Shown here piece by piece: positions 32,750-42,467 of a DNA stretch of 64,000 nt (positions are counted from its first letter, which is position 1; each line of letters starts with the position of its first letter). The stretch spans positions 1 to 64,000 of the forward strand of contig CAYJAJ010000007.1 in assembly GCA_964368495.1 (NCBI GenBank), in the 5' to 3' direction. Both the position numbers and the translations under genes were made by a program. This stretch comes from CALVGQ01 sp964368495. GTDB taxonomy: Bacteria > Bacillota_I > Bacilli_A > Erysipelotrichales > Erysipelotrichaceae. Below the pieces are notes generated by a model. That model was not told where the DNA came from. It made no database searches and saw only the letters and a list, made by a program, of their open reading frames with translations.

Positions 32750-32755
32750 TATAAT
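32750..32755 (+). promoter_or_regulatory. Probable -10 box for parE
   Basis: TATAAT lies 34 bases before the parE start and is preceded by TTTAG. No good -35 hexamer is seen at the right distance, so it is a moderate call. AAGGAG at about 32769-32774 is the ribosome site. Confidence 0.4.
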
Positions 32756-32788
32756 AGTGAGTGTTAAAAAGGAGATGAATAGAAGTTT

Positions 32789-34702
32789 ATGTCAAATATG
32801 GAATACAATGAAACAACTATTCAGATACTTGAGGGGCTAGAAGCAGTTAGAAAGCGTCCAGGTATGTACATAGGATCTACAGATAGTCGCGGGCTGCATC
32901 ATTTAATTTGGGAAATTGTCGATAATTCTATTGATGAAGCATTGAATGGCTATGGAAATAAAATTACAATTACACTTAAAAAAGACGGGTCTTGTGTTGT
33001 TGAGGATGAAGGACGTGGTATGCCAGTAGGTGAACATGCTTCTGGGGTCTCCGCATTACAAGTAATTTTTACTGTGCTTCATGCAGGAGGGAAGTTTGGT
33101 GCAGAAGGAGGCTATAAAACATCAGGTGGTTTACATGGTGTTGGGGCGTCTGTAGTTAATGCCTTAAGTTCTTGGGTAGAAGTTACTGTCAATACAAAGG
33201 GTAAAGCATATCAAATGAAGTTTAGTGATGGTGGTAAAAAAATCAGTAAACTGACGGAAATAGGAAAAACAAACAAAACGGGAAGCCGAGTGCATTTTAA
33301 ACCGGATCCGACAATGTTTTCTCATATTGAATTTAATACAAATCTAGTAGCTGAAAGATTAAGAGAAAGTGCTTTTTTACTTCAAGGAATGGAAATGAAC
33401 CTTGTGGATGAACGAAGCAATCTTACTGAAAAATTCTTTTATGAAGATGGATTGAATGCTTATTTGGATTTTTTGCATGAAGATCGAACGACATTGCATA
33501 GTCCAGTAACATTCAGTGGAAAAGTAAATGAAATTGTCGTTGATTGTGCATTTCAATTTACTGATGATTATCAAGAAAATACATATAGTTTTGTTAATTT
33601 GGTTCGCACTAAAGATGGTGGTAGTCATGAAGTTGGTTTTAAAACAGCATTTACAAAGTGTTTTAATGAGGCTGCACGCAAATTTAATTTATTAAAAGAT
33701 AAAGATAAAAATTTTGAAGGTGCTGATGTTAGAGAAGGTTTAACAGCGGTTATTTCATTAAGTATACCTGAAAATTTACTTCAATTTGAAGGGCAAACAA
33801 AATCAAAATTAGGAACTCCTGAAGCTAAATCAGCCGTGGATAGCGTAGTAAGTGAGAAGTTAACTTATTTTTTAGAAGAAAACAAAGAGTTAACTACTTC
33901 ATTGATTAAAAAGATGCAAAAAGCTTCTTTAGCACGTGAAGCGGCTAGAAAAGCTCGTGAAGAAGCAAGAAAAGGGAAAAAATCTGGTAAAAGTGAGAAA
34001 TTGCTTTCAGGAAAATTATCTCCAGCACAATCAAAAGATACATCAAAGAAAGAGATTTTCTTAGTGGAAGGGGATTCTGCAGGAGGAAGTGCAAAACAAG
34101 GTCGTGATTCCCGCTATCAAGCAATTTTACCCTTAAGAGGAAAGGTGTTGAACACTGAAAAAGCCTCGATGCAGGATATTGAAAAAAATGAAGAGCTAAA
34201 CACAATTATTCATGCGATTGGTGCAGGAATTGGGCTTAGTTTTGATGCTGAGGAAAGCAACTACAACAAAATAGTAATAATGACCGATGCAGATACGGAT
34301 GGTGCGCATATTCAAGTTTTGTTGCTGACATTTTTTTATCGATTTATGCGTGATCTCATTGATAAAGGAATGGTTTATATTGCTCAACCTCCATTATACA
34401 AAGTTAGTAAAGGAAAAGAAGTTCATTATGCATATACAGATGATGAATTGATAGACTTAAGAGAAAAGATGGGTAAAGTAGAGATACAACGCTATAAAGG
34501 ACTTGGAGAAATGAATGCTTCTCAGCTTTGGGATACAACAATGAATCCACAAACAAGACAATTAATTCAAGTTAAAATTGAAGATGGTATTTTAGTAGAT
34601 AAGCGAGTGCATGTTTTAATGGGGGATAAACCACACTTAAGACGAGATTGGATCGAGAAAAATGTTGCGTTTACATTAGAAGATGAATACGAGGTGATGT
34701 AG
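32789..34702 (+). CDS. parE: DNA topoisomerase IV subunit B
   Basis: This 637-residue GHKL ATPase subunit shows RPGMYIGSTDSRGLHHLIWEIVDNSIDEA (N-box), DEGRGMPVGEH, GLHGVGASVVNALSSW (ATP lid), and the transducer lysine in QTKSKLG. The TOPRIM domain has EGDSAGGSAKQGRDSRYQAILPLRGKVLN and MTDADTDGAHIQVLLLTFF. It ends with QRYKGLGEMNASQLWDTTMNP. The parE rather than gyrB assignment rests on the adjacent parC and divergent plsY. It overlaps nothing; parC begins 4 bases later. Confidence 0.94.
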   Translation: MSNMEYNETTIQILEGLEAVRKRPGMYIGSTDSRGLHHLIWEIVDNSIDEALNGYGNKITITLKKDGSCVVEDEGRGMPVGEHASGVSALQVIFTVLHAGGKFGAEGGYKTSGGLHGVGASVVNALSSWVEVTVNTKGKAYQMKFSDGGKKISKLTEIGKTNKTGSRVHFKPDPTMFSHIEFNTNLVAERLRESAFLLQGMEMNLVDERSNLTEKFFYEDGLNAYLDFLHEDRTTLHSPVTFSGKVNEIVVDCAFQFTDDYQENTYSFVNLVRTKDGGSHEVGFKTAFTKCFNEAARKFNLLKDKDKNFEGADVREGLTAVISLSIPENLLQFEGQTKSKLGTPEAKSAVDSVVSEKLTYFLEENKELTTSLIKKMQKASLAREAARKAREEARKGKKSGKSEKLLSGKLSPAQSKDTSKKEIFLVEGDSAGGSAKQGRDSRYQAILPLRGKVLNTEKASMQDIEKNEELNTIIHAIGAGIGLSFDAEESNYNKIVIMTDADTDGAHIQVLLLTFFYRFMRDLIDKGMVYIAQPPLYKVSKGKEVHYAYTDDELIDLREKMGKVEIQRYKGLGEMNASQLWDTTMNPQTRQLIQVKIEDGILVDKRVHVLMGDKPHLRRDWIEKNVAFTLEDEYEVM

Positions 34703-34705
34703 GTT

Positions 34706-37213
34706 ATGGCTAAGAAAAATGACTGGATAGAAAACACTGATTACTTACCTGTAACTCTTGAAGATATCGTTTCTGAGCGTTTTGGAAGATATTCAAAGTA
34801 CATCATACAAGAACGTGCATTACCGGATGTTCGTGATGGATTAAAACCTGTGCAACGCCGTATTCTTTATTCGATGTATGTAGAGGGAAATGTGTTTGAA
34901 AAACAACACCGTAAGTCGGCAAAAACAGTTGGGAATGTTATTGGTAATTATCATCCTCATGGCGATTCAAGTGTTTATGATGCCATGGTGCGTATGTCAC
35001 AAGATTGGAAGATGCGAATCCCACTGATTGATATGCATGGTAATAATGGTTCGATTGATGATGATCCTGCTGCAGCAATGCGTTATACAGAGGCAAGACT
35101 TGCAAAAATATCTTCAACTATGTTAGAGGATATTGATAAAGAAACAGTGAGTTTTGCACCTAATTTTGATGATACTGAGGTTGAACCAACTGTATTTCCT
35201 ACAAGGTTTCCGACATTGTTGGTTAATGGTTCAACAGGGATTGCATCAGGATATGCAACAAATATTGCTCCTCACAACATCAATGAAGTTATCGATGCGA
35301 CAATTGAACGCTTAGAATTTCCAGAATGTTCACTTGATGTATTGATGCGTCATATTAGTGGACCTGATTTTCCAACAGGTGGTATCGTTCAAGGGAAAAA
35401 GGGAATTGTTGATGCCTTTTCTACAGGAAAAGGAAAAGTAGTTGTGCGTGCAAAAAGCACGTTTGAACAAACAAAAACTTGTCAACAAATTGTTATTACA
35501 GAAATTCCATATGAAGTTGTAAAAAGTAATCTTATTAAAAAAATGGATGAAATAAGACTTTCAAAAGAAATAGATGGATTAATGGATGTTCGAGATGAAT
35601 CAGATCGTAATGGACTACGCATTGTAATTGATGTTAAAAAAGATGCTGATATGAATTTAATCCTGAATTATTTCTATAAGACGACAGAGCTTCAAATTAA
35701 CTACAACTATAATATGGTTGCAATCGTAAATAAACGCCCAATGCAAATGGGAATACTAGAAATGCTAGATGCATTTATTGCTCATCGTGAAGAAGTAGTT
35801 ACAAAAAGAAGTAAATATTTGTTGGCGAAAAAAGAAAATCGTTGCCATATTTTAGAAGGATTAATGAAAGCTGTATCGATAATGGATGAAATTATCTTTA
35901 TTATTCGATCTTCTAAAGATAAGGCTGATGCAAAAAATAGACTTGAAGATGAGTTTAATTTTACTCCAATTCAATCTGAAGCCATTGTTACGTTGAGGTT
36001 GTATCGTTTAACTTCAACAGATGTGAAAATATTAAAAGAGGAATTTGCGATATTAATTAATGAAATGGAAGAACTTAAAACAATTTTAAGTAATCGTAAA
36101 GTACTGAAATATTTAATTATAAATGAGTTAAAGGCATTAAAAGAAAACTACGGAGAGAAGCGTCGTACAGAAATACAAGATGAAGTGGAAGAAGTAGTTA
36201 TTCGAAAAGAAGACATGATTGCCAATGAACGAGTGATGATTACTGTTTCAAAAGATGGGTATATCAAACGTGTTGGAATGAGATCATTTCTTGCCAGCGA
36301 TAAAATATCTACTGGGCTAAAAGAAACAGATAATTTAATTGGCACCCTTGAAGTAGATACTTTGGATACGTTACTTGTGTTCACAAATAAGGGGAATTAT
36401 GGACTTCTTCCGATATATCAAATCAATGAGTCAAAATGGAAAGATATTGGAAGTCATTTAAACAATTATATTAAAGTTGATTCAAATGATAAAATAGTTA
36501 ATGCAATTGTTGTGAAAAATTTTGAAACAGATGCATGGATAGTAAGTGTTTCAAAAAATGGATTTATTAAAAAGTCACATATGAAATATTGGCATTTGCA
36601 ACGAAATAGTAAATTAAGTACTGCCATGAAACTCAAAGACGATGATGAGATGATAAAAACTTTTATTTCATATCGTGATGATGAGGTGATGTTGGTTACA
36701 CAAAATGGTTATGCTTCACGGTATAGCTTAAATTTAGTTCCAGATACAAATACACGCAGTCAAGGAGTAAAGGCAATGAATCTATCTAAAGATGATCAAT
36801 TGGCTTCAGCCTGTGTGTTAAATGATGATAAAAATGCTGTTTTAATCCTTGAAAGCAAAGGAATGATGAAAAGAATTAAATCATCAGACATTCTTGTTAC
36901 TTCAAGACCTGTAAAAGGAGATTTAATTTTTAAAAAATTAAAAACTGCACAATTGTTTGTTCAAGATATTCGCAGTATTAATGCTTATGATGAAATCTGT
37001 ATTGTAGATGACACTGTGCATAAAATTGTAGGAAAAGACATTCCATTTATGGGAAAAGATCAAAAATTTTCATCAGTAATTAATCTAAAAAATAACTGGT
37101 TTGTAGTACAAACCATTGAAGATGTAAAAATTATTGATATTCAAGATGAAATTGTTGAAGAAAAAAATGAATCCATTAATTTGTCATTTTTCGATGAATC
37201 TGATTTCAAGTAA
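34706..37213 (+). CDS. parC: DNA topoisomerase IV subunit A
   Basis: This 835-residue breakage-reunion subunit separates daughter chromosomes together with ParE. ERALPDVRDGLKPVQRRILYSM is followed by NYHPHGDSSVYDAMVRMSQDWK, the quinolone-contact region with both serines kept, and the catalytic tyrosine is in AAAMRYTEARLAKI (about residue 119). TRFPTLLVNGSTGIASGYATNIAPHNI matches the tower domain. The C-terminal beta-pinwheel (from about residue 500) is degenerate, as usual for ParC, lacking a clean GyrA box. A strong terminator follows after 120 bases. Confidence 0.94.
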   Translation: MAKKNDWIENTDYLPVTLEDIVSERFGRYSKYIIQERALPDVRDGLKPVQRRILYSMYVEGNVFEKQHRKSAKTVGNVIGNYHPHGDSSVYDAMVRMSQDWKMRIPLIDMHGNNGSIDDDPAAAMRYTEARLAKISSTMLEDIDKETVSFAPNFDDTEVEPTVFPTRFPTLLVNGSTGIASGYATNIAPHNINEVIDATIERLEFPECSLDVLMRHISGPDFPTGGIVQGKKGIVDAFSTGKGKVVVRAKSTFEQTKTCQQIVITEIPYEVVKSNLIKKMDEIRLSKEIDGLMDVRDESDRNGLRIVIDVKKDADMNLILNYFYKTTELQINYNYNMVAIVNKRPMQMGILEMLDAFIAHREEVVTKRSKYLLAKKENRCHILEGLMKAVSIMDEIIFIIRSSKDKADAKNRLEDEFNFTPIQSEAIVTLRLYRLTSTDVKILKEEFAILINEMEELKTILSNRKVLKYLIINELKALKENYGEKRRTEIQDEVEEVVIRKEDMIANERVMITVSKDGYIKRVGMRSFLASDKISTGLKETDNLIGTLEVDTLDTLLVFTNKGNYGLLPIYQINESKWKDIGSHLNNYIKVDSNDKIVNAIVVKNFETDAWIVSVSKNGFIKKSHMKYWHLQRNSKLSTAMKLKDDDEMIKTFISYRDDEVMLVTQNGYASRYSLNLVPDTNTRSQGVKAMNLSKDDQLASACVLNDDKNAVLILESKGMMKRIKSSDILVTSRPVKGDLIFKKLKTAQLFVQDIRSINAYDEICIVDDTVHKIVGKDIPFMGKDQKFSSVINLKNNWFVVQTIEDVKIIDIQDEIVEEKNESINLSFFDESDFK

Positions 37214-37333
37214 TGATAAACCTATAGTTCATCATCACTCAAGATTTTACAGATCGAATGATCTTATTTGATAACTGGTCAATTATTTTTGGAGTATGTG
37301 TATTGTTTCAATCGACATGTGCTCGCTTAACTA

Positions 37334-37362
37334 AAAAAACTCATAATTTGTGAGTTTTTTTC
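37334..37362. terminator. Bidirectional terminator after parC
   Basis: AAAAAACTCA (37334-37343) and TGAGTTTTTT (37351-37360) pair around a short loop, with T runs on both strands. It separates parC from the converging flavodoxin gene. Confidence 0.85.
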
Positions 37363-37378
37363 TTAGTGATTATAATTC

Positions 37379-37777
37379 TTAGGAATTTATATTTAAAGGA
37401 ATGTCATCAATATTTTTTCCAATTAAATCAATGATTTGTTTGTATCCATCTCTTTCTTTTAGTTTAGTCGCTAAAGATGTTGGAATGAGAATCAATTTTT
37501 CTTTGTTAACAGTATTGATAAAACTACGAACAGCAGGGGGAAACCCGCTTGCCCAAATTGGAAAAACAACAATGATATCATCATCAAAATTTGGCTCATT
37601 ATAAGAGGCATTACTTGATTCTTTTTTTGAAGACATTTTTCCTCCCTTTAAAAAATTGAGAGCTCCATTCCAATTTTCATCATCCGTAATCTCATTTGTG
37701 TTTGTGGTGTAGCTTAAAGCAAGTTTTTCAGCTATTTTTCTGCTTCGTCCAGTTCGACTGAAATAATATATTTGCAT
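37379..37777 (-). CDS. Flavodoxin-like protein
   Basis: This 132-residue protein starts MQIYYFSRTGRSRKIAEKLA, the FMN-phosphate loop (S/T-R-T-G-R-S) of flavodoxins. FDDDIIVVFPIWASGFPPAVRSFINTV matches the second FMN-contact segment with the usual Trp. The end is short compared with full flavodoxins (about 145 residues). I placed the start at 37777, 7 bases after GAGGAG; upstream in-frame starts lack a site. It may be an electron carrier or an FMN-dependent quinone-type reductase. It stands alone, so the partner is unknown. Confidence 0.83.
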   Translation of the reverse strand: MQIYYFSRTGRSRKIAEKLALSYTTNTNEITDDENWNGALNFLKGGKMSSKKESSNASYNEPNFDDDIIVVFPIWASGFPPAVRSFINTVNKEKLILIPTSLATKLKERDGYKQIIDLIGKNIDDIPLNINS

Positions 37778-37871
37778 CTTTTTTCTCCTCAACATTTCTT
37801 TGTTTGTTAAAAACATTGTATACTATAATTCTCAATAAAAAAAGCCTTTATATAAGGCTTTATCTTTATAA

Positions 37872-37958
37872 TGGTCCCCAGAGCCGGACTCGAACCGGCA
37901 TGGTATCACTACCGATCGATTTTGAGTCGATTGCGTCTACCAATTTCGCCATCTAGGG
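37872..37958 (-). tRNA. tRNA-Leu (anticodon CAA)
   Basis: Read on the minus strand, the acceptor CCCTAGA pairs with TCTGGGG with one wobble. The D arm is GCGAAATTGGTAGACGC, the anticodon arm ATCGA-CTCAAAA-TCGAT gives CAA, the long variable arm (GGTA/TACC) is typical of leucine, and the T arm is GCCGG-TTCGAGT-CCGGC. The CCA end is encoded. The acceptor starts with C, which is uncommon. Confidence 0.95.
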
Positions 37959-38073
37959 ATACCTAAATATTATATATTAGCCCTAGTTAAATATCAAGAA
38001 ATATTTGAGAAACCTGACGAGAATCAATTTTTTATAAAGGTTTTCTATAATTAAGACATTGATTAATCAATGC

Positions 38074-38526
38074 CTATAGTGTGTTATCTAAGCGTAAATC
38101 AATTAAGTTTTGATAGATTTTTTTATAGTCGTTCTCTAATTCTTCAACTGCACTTTTTGTTTCTTCATTCATATGAGCGTGTTTCTTTTTAAAATCTTGA
38201 ACAGCTTTTAGTGCGTTATCAATTCCATTTATTGCTAAATCAAGTATTTTTCTATCATCAGGCGATGTTTGTGCTTTAATCTTTTCAAAAAATTCTGCAA
38301 CCAGTACAGATATTTTGGTCTCACCACTTGCTCTTACACCAAGAGTTTTAATGTGATTTTTTAAATGTTTTTCATGGTTTTTAAAGACTTCAATTGAATT
38401 TACTAATTCATTTTTTAATTGATTAGAATTTGTTTCTTTGACGTAATCTAAAAAAGTATTAATTCCCATATTACAACCTTCTAATAGTGTAGTTAAATCA
38501 TCGATGACTTGTTGGTTTGTTTGCAT
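38074..38526 (-). CDS. Four-helix bundle protein (DUF2383/ferritin-like), unknown role
   Basis: This helical protein of about 150 residues starts MQTNQQVIDDLTTLLEGCNMGINTFLDYVKE. Further amphipathic helices follow, with HEKHLKNHIKTLG and KKHAHMNEETKSAVEELENDYKKIYQNL. Length and helix order resemble DUF2383-type stress proteins related to ferritin-like bundles, but clear iron-ligand ExxH pairs are sparse (HEKH). I placed the start after TAGGAGG at 38526, not the more upstream in-frame ATG. It is between a tRNA and the RNase J gene. Its function is unknown, and general stress is only a guess. Confidence 0.65.
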   Translation of the reverse strand: MQTNQQVIDDLTTLLEGCNMGINTFLDYVKETNSNQLKNELVNSIEVFKNHEKHLKNHIKTLGVRASGETKISVLVAEFFEKIKAQTSPDDRKILDLAINGIDNALKAVQDFKKKHAHMNEETKSAVEELENDYKKIYQNLIDLRLDNTL

Positions 38527-38577
38527 AAGATTTCCTCCTACATTTAGTATGAGTGATAATGTTGACTTTATCACAAA

Positions 38578-38604
38578 AATAAAACACGTTTAACGTGTTT
38601 TATT
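38578..38604 (-). terminator. Terminator of the RNase J gene
   Basis: AATAAAACACG (38578-38588) and CGTGTTTTATT (38594-38604) are perfectly complementary around a 5-base loop. On the minus strand a T run follows. The stem includes the rnj stop codon. Confidence 0.8.
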
Positions 38605-40384
38605 GACTATTTTTACTTGGACGTGGTCTTTTGTTTTGCATTGCCAACATTGCCGCTTTTTGATTTAAAATTACAGGGATGACAATAGGGTTACGATTGG
38701 TTTTCTTATACAAGAATGGTTCTAGTGAACTACGAACACAGTTTTTAAGTTCTCCAAATGTTGTTTTTTGTTGCATTCTTTTCTTTAAGGCTTCATAAAC
38801 AATCATTTCAGCTTCTTTAAGAAGTGTTTGGCTTTCTTTGATATATACAAACCCGCGAGATACAATATTTGGTCTGCATAGAATTTTATTGTATCTTGAA
38901 TCAATTGTAACAATAACTGCAACTAATCCGCTTTCAGCTAAGATGTGACGATCACGAATCACTGCTGTTGATAATCCTGTTGCATCGTGTCCATCAACAT
39001 AAATGTCATCGGATTGAATCCGGTTGTTTGACATAAAACATTGTCCATCACGCATTACTACAACATCACCATTAGCACAAATGAATGTATTCTCTTTTTT
39101 TACACCTGTCTCTACAGCAGTAGAAGCATGGATTTTTTGCATTTTATATTCACCATGTACTGGCATAAAATATTCAGGTTTAATTAGCTGTAACATTAAT
39201 TTTTGTTCATCTTGTCCAGCATGACCTGTCGTATGTAATGATGTAAGAGGGCTATTAACCATAACATCAGCACCAGCACGAGTCAATTTATTTACGACTT
39301 GAGTAACACTGTTGGCATTTCCAGGAATTGGACTTGAAGAAAAGACAATGCTATCTCCAGGTTGAATAGATACATAACGATGTGTTCCATTCGCAATACG
39401 ACTAAGTGCAGCAAGAGGTTCACCTTGACTTCCGGTACAAATTAAGCAAACTTTATTTGCTGGATATTGTTTAAGTTGTTCGGGTTTAATGAAATTGCTT
39501 GCTTTTGCCTTTATAATTCCCATTGCTCGACCAGTTTCAACAACATTTTCCATTGATCGTCCGAAAATAATAATTTTGCGATCGCACTGAATTGCAGCTT
39601 CGATAATTTGTTGAACACGATATACGTTAGAGGCAAATGTGGCAACAATTAATCTGCCTGGAATTTTTCTTGCAATATCAAGTAATGATTTGGCTACTTT
39701 CTTTTCGCTTATGGAAAATCCTGTAACTGCTGAGTTTGTTGAATCACTCATTAACAATGTAACTCCAATTTGTCCAATATAAGCCATTTTTTGATAATCA
39801 GCATTGGATTCAACTGGACTTAAGTCGAATTTGAAGTCTCCAGTTTCTACGATTCTTCCATTAGGGGTGTTAATAAGTACGCCTAATGAATCTGGGGTAG
39901 AGTGAATAGTGTTGAAAAATCCTAAACTAAAATGATTGGTTTGAATTTTAGAACTCTCATTAATTTCAATTAATTTAACTTGACGTGACATTCTTCGTTC
40001 ATCGAGTTTTTTTCTGATTAAAGCACAGGCAAATCTAGGTGCATAAATCATTTTTAATGGAATTGATTGTAAGAAAAATGGAATACCACCGATATGATCT
40101 TCATGTCCATGGGTAATGACTAATGCTTTCACTTTCTTTGAATTGCGTATTAAATAAGAATAGTCAGGGATAACATAATCAACTCCTAACAATTCTTCAT
40201 CAGGAAAAATTACTCCGCAGTCAATCACGATGATTTCATCATCATGTTCAATGCAGTACATGTTTTTTCCTACTTCTCCTAATCCGCCTAAAGCATAAAC
40301 GAGTGTATCGTTTTTATTATAATCTGTACTATTATTTTTTTTTGTAGTTTTTTTGGGCGCTTTGTTTCTTGTAACTTCGCTCAT
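38600..40384 (-). CDS. rnj: Ribonuclease J
   Basis: This 594-residue metallo-beta-lactamase/beta-CASP nuclease is a 5'-3' exonuclease and endonuclease of mRNA and rRNA. It shows KALVITHGHEDHIGGIPFFLQ (HxHxDH metal motif at about residues 83-88), VETGDFKFDLSP, LLMSDSTNSAVTGFSISEKKV, the beta-CASP domain with IVATFASNVYRVQQI, CTGSQGEPLAALSRIANG, and PVHGEYKMQKIHA. A basic Lys/Asn-rich N-terminal tail (about 20 residues) precedes the catalytic core. Gram-positive bacteria often have two RNase J proteins; J1 versus J2 was not decided. It is followed by a terminator and preceded on the same strand by def. Confidence 0.93.
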   Translation of the reverse strand: MSEVTRNKAPKKTTKKNNSTDYNKNDTLVYALGGLGEVGKNMYCIEHDDEIIVIDCGVIFPDEELLGVDYVIPDYSYLIRNSKKVKALVITHGHEDHIGGIPFFLQSIPLKMIYAPRFACALIRKKLDERRMSRQVKLIEINESSKIQTNHFSLGFFNTIHSTPDSLGVLINTPNGRIVETGDFKFDLSPVESNADYQKMAYIGQIGVTLLMSDSTNSAVTGFSISEKKVAKSLLDIARKIPGRLIVATFASNVYRVQQIIEAAIQCDRKIIIFGRSMENVVETGRAMGIIKAKASNFIKPEQLKQYPANKVCLICTGSQGEPLAALSRIANGTHRYVSIQPGDSIVFSSSPIPGNANSVTQVVNKLTRAGADVMVNSPLTSLHTTGHAGQDEQKLMLQLIKPEYFMPVHGEYKMQKIHASTAVETGVKKENTFICANGDVVVMRDGQCFMSNNRIQSDDIYVDGHDATGLSTAVIRDRHILAESGLVAVIVTIDSRYNKILCRPNIVSRGFVYIKESQTLLKEAEMIVYEALKKRMQQKTTFGELKNCVRSSLEPFLYKKTNRNPIVIPVILNQKAAMLAMQNKRPRPSKNSQ

Positions 40385-40466
40385 GGTTACCTCTTTCTAA
40401 ATTTATAATATTATTATTTGATGTATAAGATGCTTGTTATTAAAATTATAGCACAGTTTTAAAAAC

Positions 40467-41042
40467 TTATTCAATTACTATTGCATCAGATATCTCATTA
40501 AATGGGTCTAACTTATTGATTCGATCATAAAAGAGCACACCATCAAAATGGTCTATTTCATGTTGTAAAACTATGGCAGGATATCCGCTTGCGCGAATAA
40601 TGATTTCTTTATCTTGCAACAAGTCAAATGCTTTTACTTTAATTCTAGCACTTCTGACTACATAGCCTTGATGTTCTCCTTCAACAGATAAACAACCTTC
40701 ACCGCCTTTTAAATATGCTTTTTTTGCTGAATATGAAATGATTTCAGCATTCGCTAAAGCATAGGCATGTATGATTGGATTTTCTTCTGTTGATTTGTCA
40801 TCTTCACAGATAACAGCACACATTTTTTTAGGAACTCCAACCTGAATTGCAGCGATACCAACTGCAGGTCTTAATCCTTTTTTTTCTGCAATTTCAGCAT
40901 CTGTTGATTCTTCAACATACTTAAATAAAGCTTGTAAAAGCTCTTTGTCTTCTTTATTAAGAGGATAATCAATATCTTTTGATTTTTCTCTTAGCCTCAT
41001 ATCATTATCTTTGATAATATCATTCATGTTTAGTTCATTCAT
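40467..41042 (-). CDS. def: Peptide deformylase
   Basis: This 191-residue metallo-hydrolase removes formyl groups from new proteins. All three motifs are present: AVGIAAIQVGV (GxGxAAxQ, here VGIAAIQ, about residues 61-71), GGEGCLSVEG (metal-ligand Cys, about 115), and LQHEIDHFDGVLFYDRI (HExxH at about 160-164). The length and the extended insertion between motifs 1 and 2 fit the type 2 Gram-positive form. The ATG at 41042 follows GAGG. It is on the same strand as rnj and divergent from ftsW. Confidence 0.92.
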   Translation of the reverse strand: MNELNMNDIIKDNDMRLREKSKDIDYPLNKEDKELLQALFKYVEESTDAEIAEKKGLRPAVGIAAIQVGVPKKMCAVICEDDKSTEENPIIHAYALANAEIISYSAKKAYLKGGEGCLSVEGEHQGYVVRSARIKVKAFDLLQDKEIIIRASGYPAIVLQHEIDHFDGVLFYDRINKLDPFNEISDAIVIE

Positions 41043-41159
41043 AAGTACAACCTCACTAATAGTATAATGTTTTTTTCAAACATTTCAAGAAATATTATTA
41101 TAACTCTATATTCCACCATACACAAGGATGTGTTAAAATAATCTTTAAGGGGTGATGAT

Positions 41160-42362
41160 ATGAAGACTTTTCGTAAATTATTTTCATTCATGATGCCAAA
41201 AGGACATGATAGAAGAATTAATACGGCTGTCATTCTTATGGTGGTATTTGGGTGGTTCATGATTTCATCCGCTTCAATGGGTGCATTAGGTAAAGGTACA
41301 AGTGTTTTATTCAGTGGTATAAAACAATTTGTTTTTATAGTAGCAGGGTATGTTGCAATGGTTAAGATTGCTCAGTTTTTTTCATTTGATCTGGTAAAAC
41401 GGTATTTGCCAATCATCGTATTTGGGACAGCATTTGCTTTAATTTTGCCTTTTTTATTACAAGAGGATGTCAATGGTGCCTTTGCATGGATTCGTATTGA
41501 ACCGATTTCAGGGCTTGACTTCACGGTTCAACCTTCAGAATTTTCTAAATTAGTTATAATTTTAGTAATGGCATTTTATCTAGGAGATTACAAAGGAACT
41601 AAATTTGCATACAGAAATCTTACCTATGCATTAGGGATTTCACTTGTTTTTATCTTGATTGTTTTATTTTTGCAAAATGACTTAGGATCGGCAGCAGTTA
41701 TGACAGGAATCACAATTATTATGTTGTTTATTCCAAGAAACAAAGAATTTGCAAAAGTACAAATAAAAGCACTTATTTTTGTTGTGATTGTTTTTGCAAT
41801 TGTACTTATTTTAATGTCTCCTGTAGGAAGATGGCTTATTGAAGCATCTGGTATTGATTCCTATCAATTAAATCGTTTTACCGCCGCTGCAAATCCGTTT
41901 GAAGATCAATACGGAAGTGGATTTCAGTTGATAAAAGGACTTGTAGCAATTGCGACAGGGGGATTACAAGGGGTAGGATATGGTGCTTCAATTCAAAAAT
42001 ACTCGAATTTTCCTGCAGCAGATACTGACTATATTTTCGCAGTAATCGTTGAAGAGTTAGGTATTTTTGGAATGGGGTTTGTGTTTATAGGCTACGGATT
42101 TATTATAACTTTCTTATTTCAACATGCGTTAAAAGTGAGCGATGAAAGAAGTAAGATGATATTAGTTGGTACAAGCATGTATTTATTTATTCATTTCTTT
42201 TTCAACATTGGAGGAGTAACTGGATTAATACCTCTTACTGGAGTTCCTCTATTAATGCTTTCTGCTGGAGGTTCAAGTACAGTATCATTTATGATGGCAG
42301 TTGGACTTTGCCAAGCAGTAATTATACAATATAAGGAAAAATTAAAAAAAGAATCCCAATAA
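41160..42362 (+). CDS. FtsW/RodA-family cell-wall glycosyltransferase
   Basis: This 400-residue SEDS protein has ten membrane helices and polymerises lipid II for division or elongation. Marks are FTVQPSEFSKLVIILVMAFYL, QNDLGSAAVMTGITIIM, the large outer loop ending NPFEDQYGSGFQLIKGLVAIATGGLQGVGYGASIQKYSNFPAADTDYIFAVIVEELG (about residues 245-300), and PLTGVPLLMLSAGGSS near the C-terminus. The N-terminal cytoplasmic start MPKGHDRRIN is typical. FtsW versus RodA is not certain. No cognate PBP gene is adjacent. The end of the gene forms a short hairpin (GAATCCC/GGGATTC, 42351-42369). Confidence 0.92.
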   Translation: MKTFRKLFSFMMPKGHDRRINTAVILMVVFGWFMISSASMGALGKGTSVLFSGIKQFVFIVAGYVAMVKIAQFFSFDLVKRYLPIIVFGTAFALILPFLLQEDVNGAFAWIRIEPISGLDFTVQPSEFSKLVIILVMAFYLGDYKGTKFAYRNLTYALGISLVFILIVLFLQNDLGSAAVMTGITIIMLFIPRNKEFAKVQIKALIFVVIVFAIVLILMSPVGRWLIEASGIDSYQLNRFTAAANPFEDQYGSGFQLIKGLVAIATGGLQGVGYGASIQKYSNFPAADTDYIFAVIVEELGIFGMGFVFIGYGFIITFLFQHALKVSDERSKMILVGTSMYLFIHFFFNIGGVTGLIPLTGVPLLMLSAGGSSTVSFMMAVGLCQAVIIQYKEKLKKESQ

Positions 42363-42403
42363 GGGATTCCAAAGAAAGGGAGAGGAGAAACAAAGATTGG
42401 GGA

Positions 42404-42421
42404 TGCATCAAAGTTGATGCA
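42404..42421 (+). promoter_or_regulatory. Leader hairpin upstream of rsmD-coaD
   Basis: TGCATCA (42404-42410) and TGATGCA (42415-42421) pair perfectly with a 4-base loop, in the 105-base gap before rsmD. No T run follows, so its role (leader structure or operator) is open. Confidence 0.35.
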
Positions 42422-42467
42422 ATAATAATATACCCAGGCTCTTAAGTTTTATACAGGAGGAAAGAAA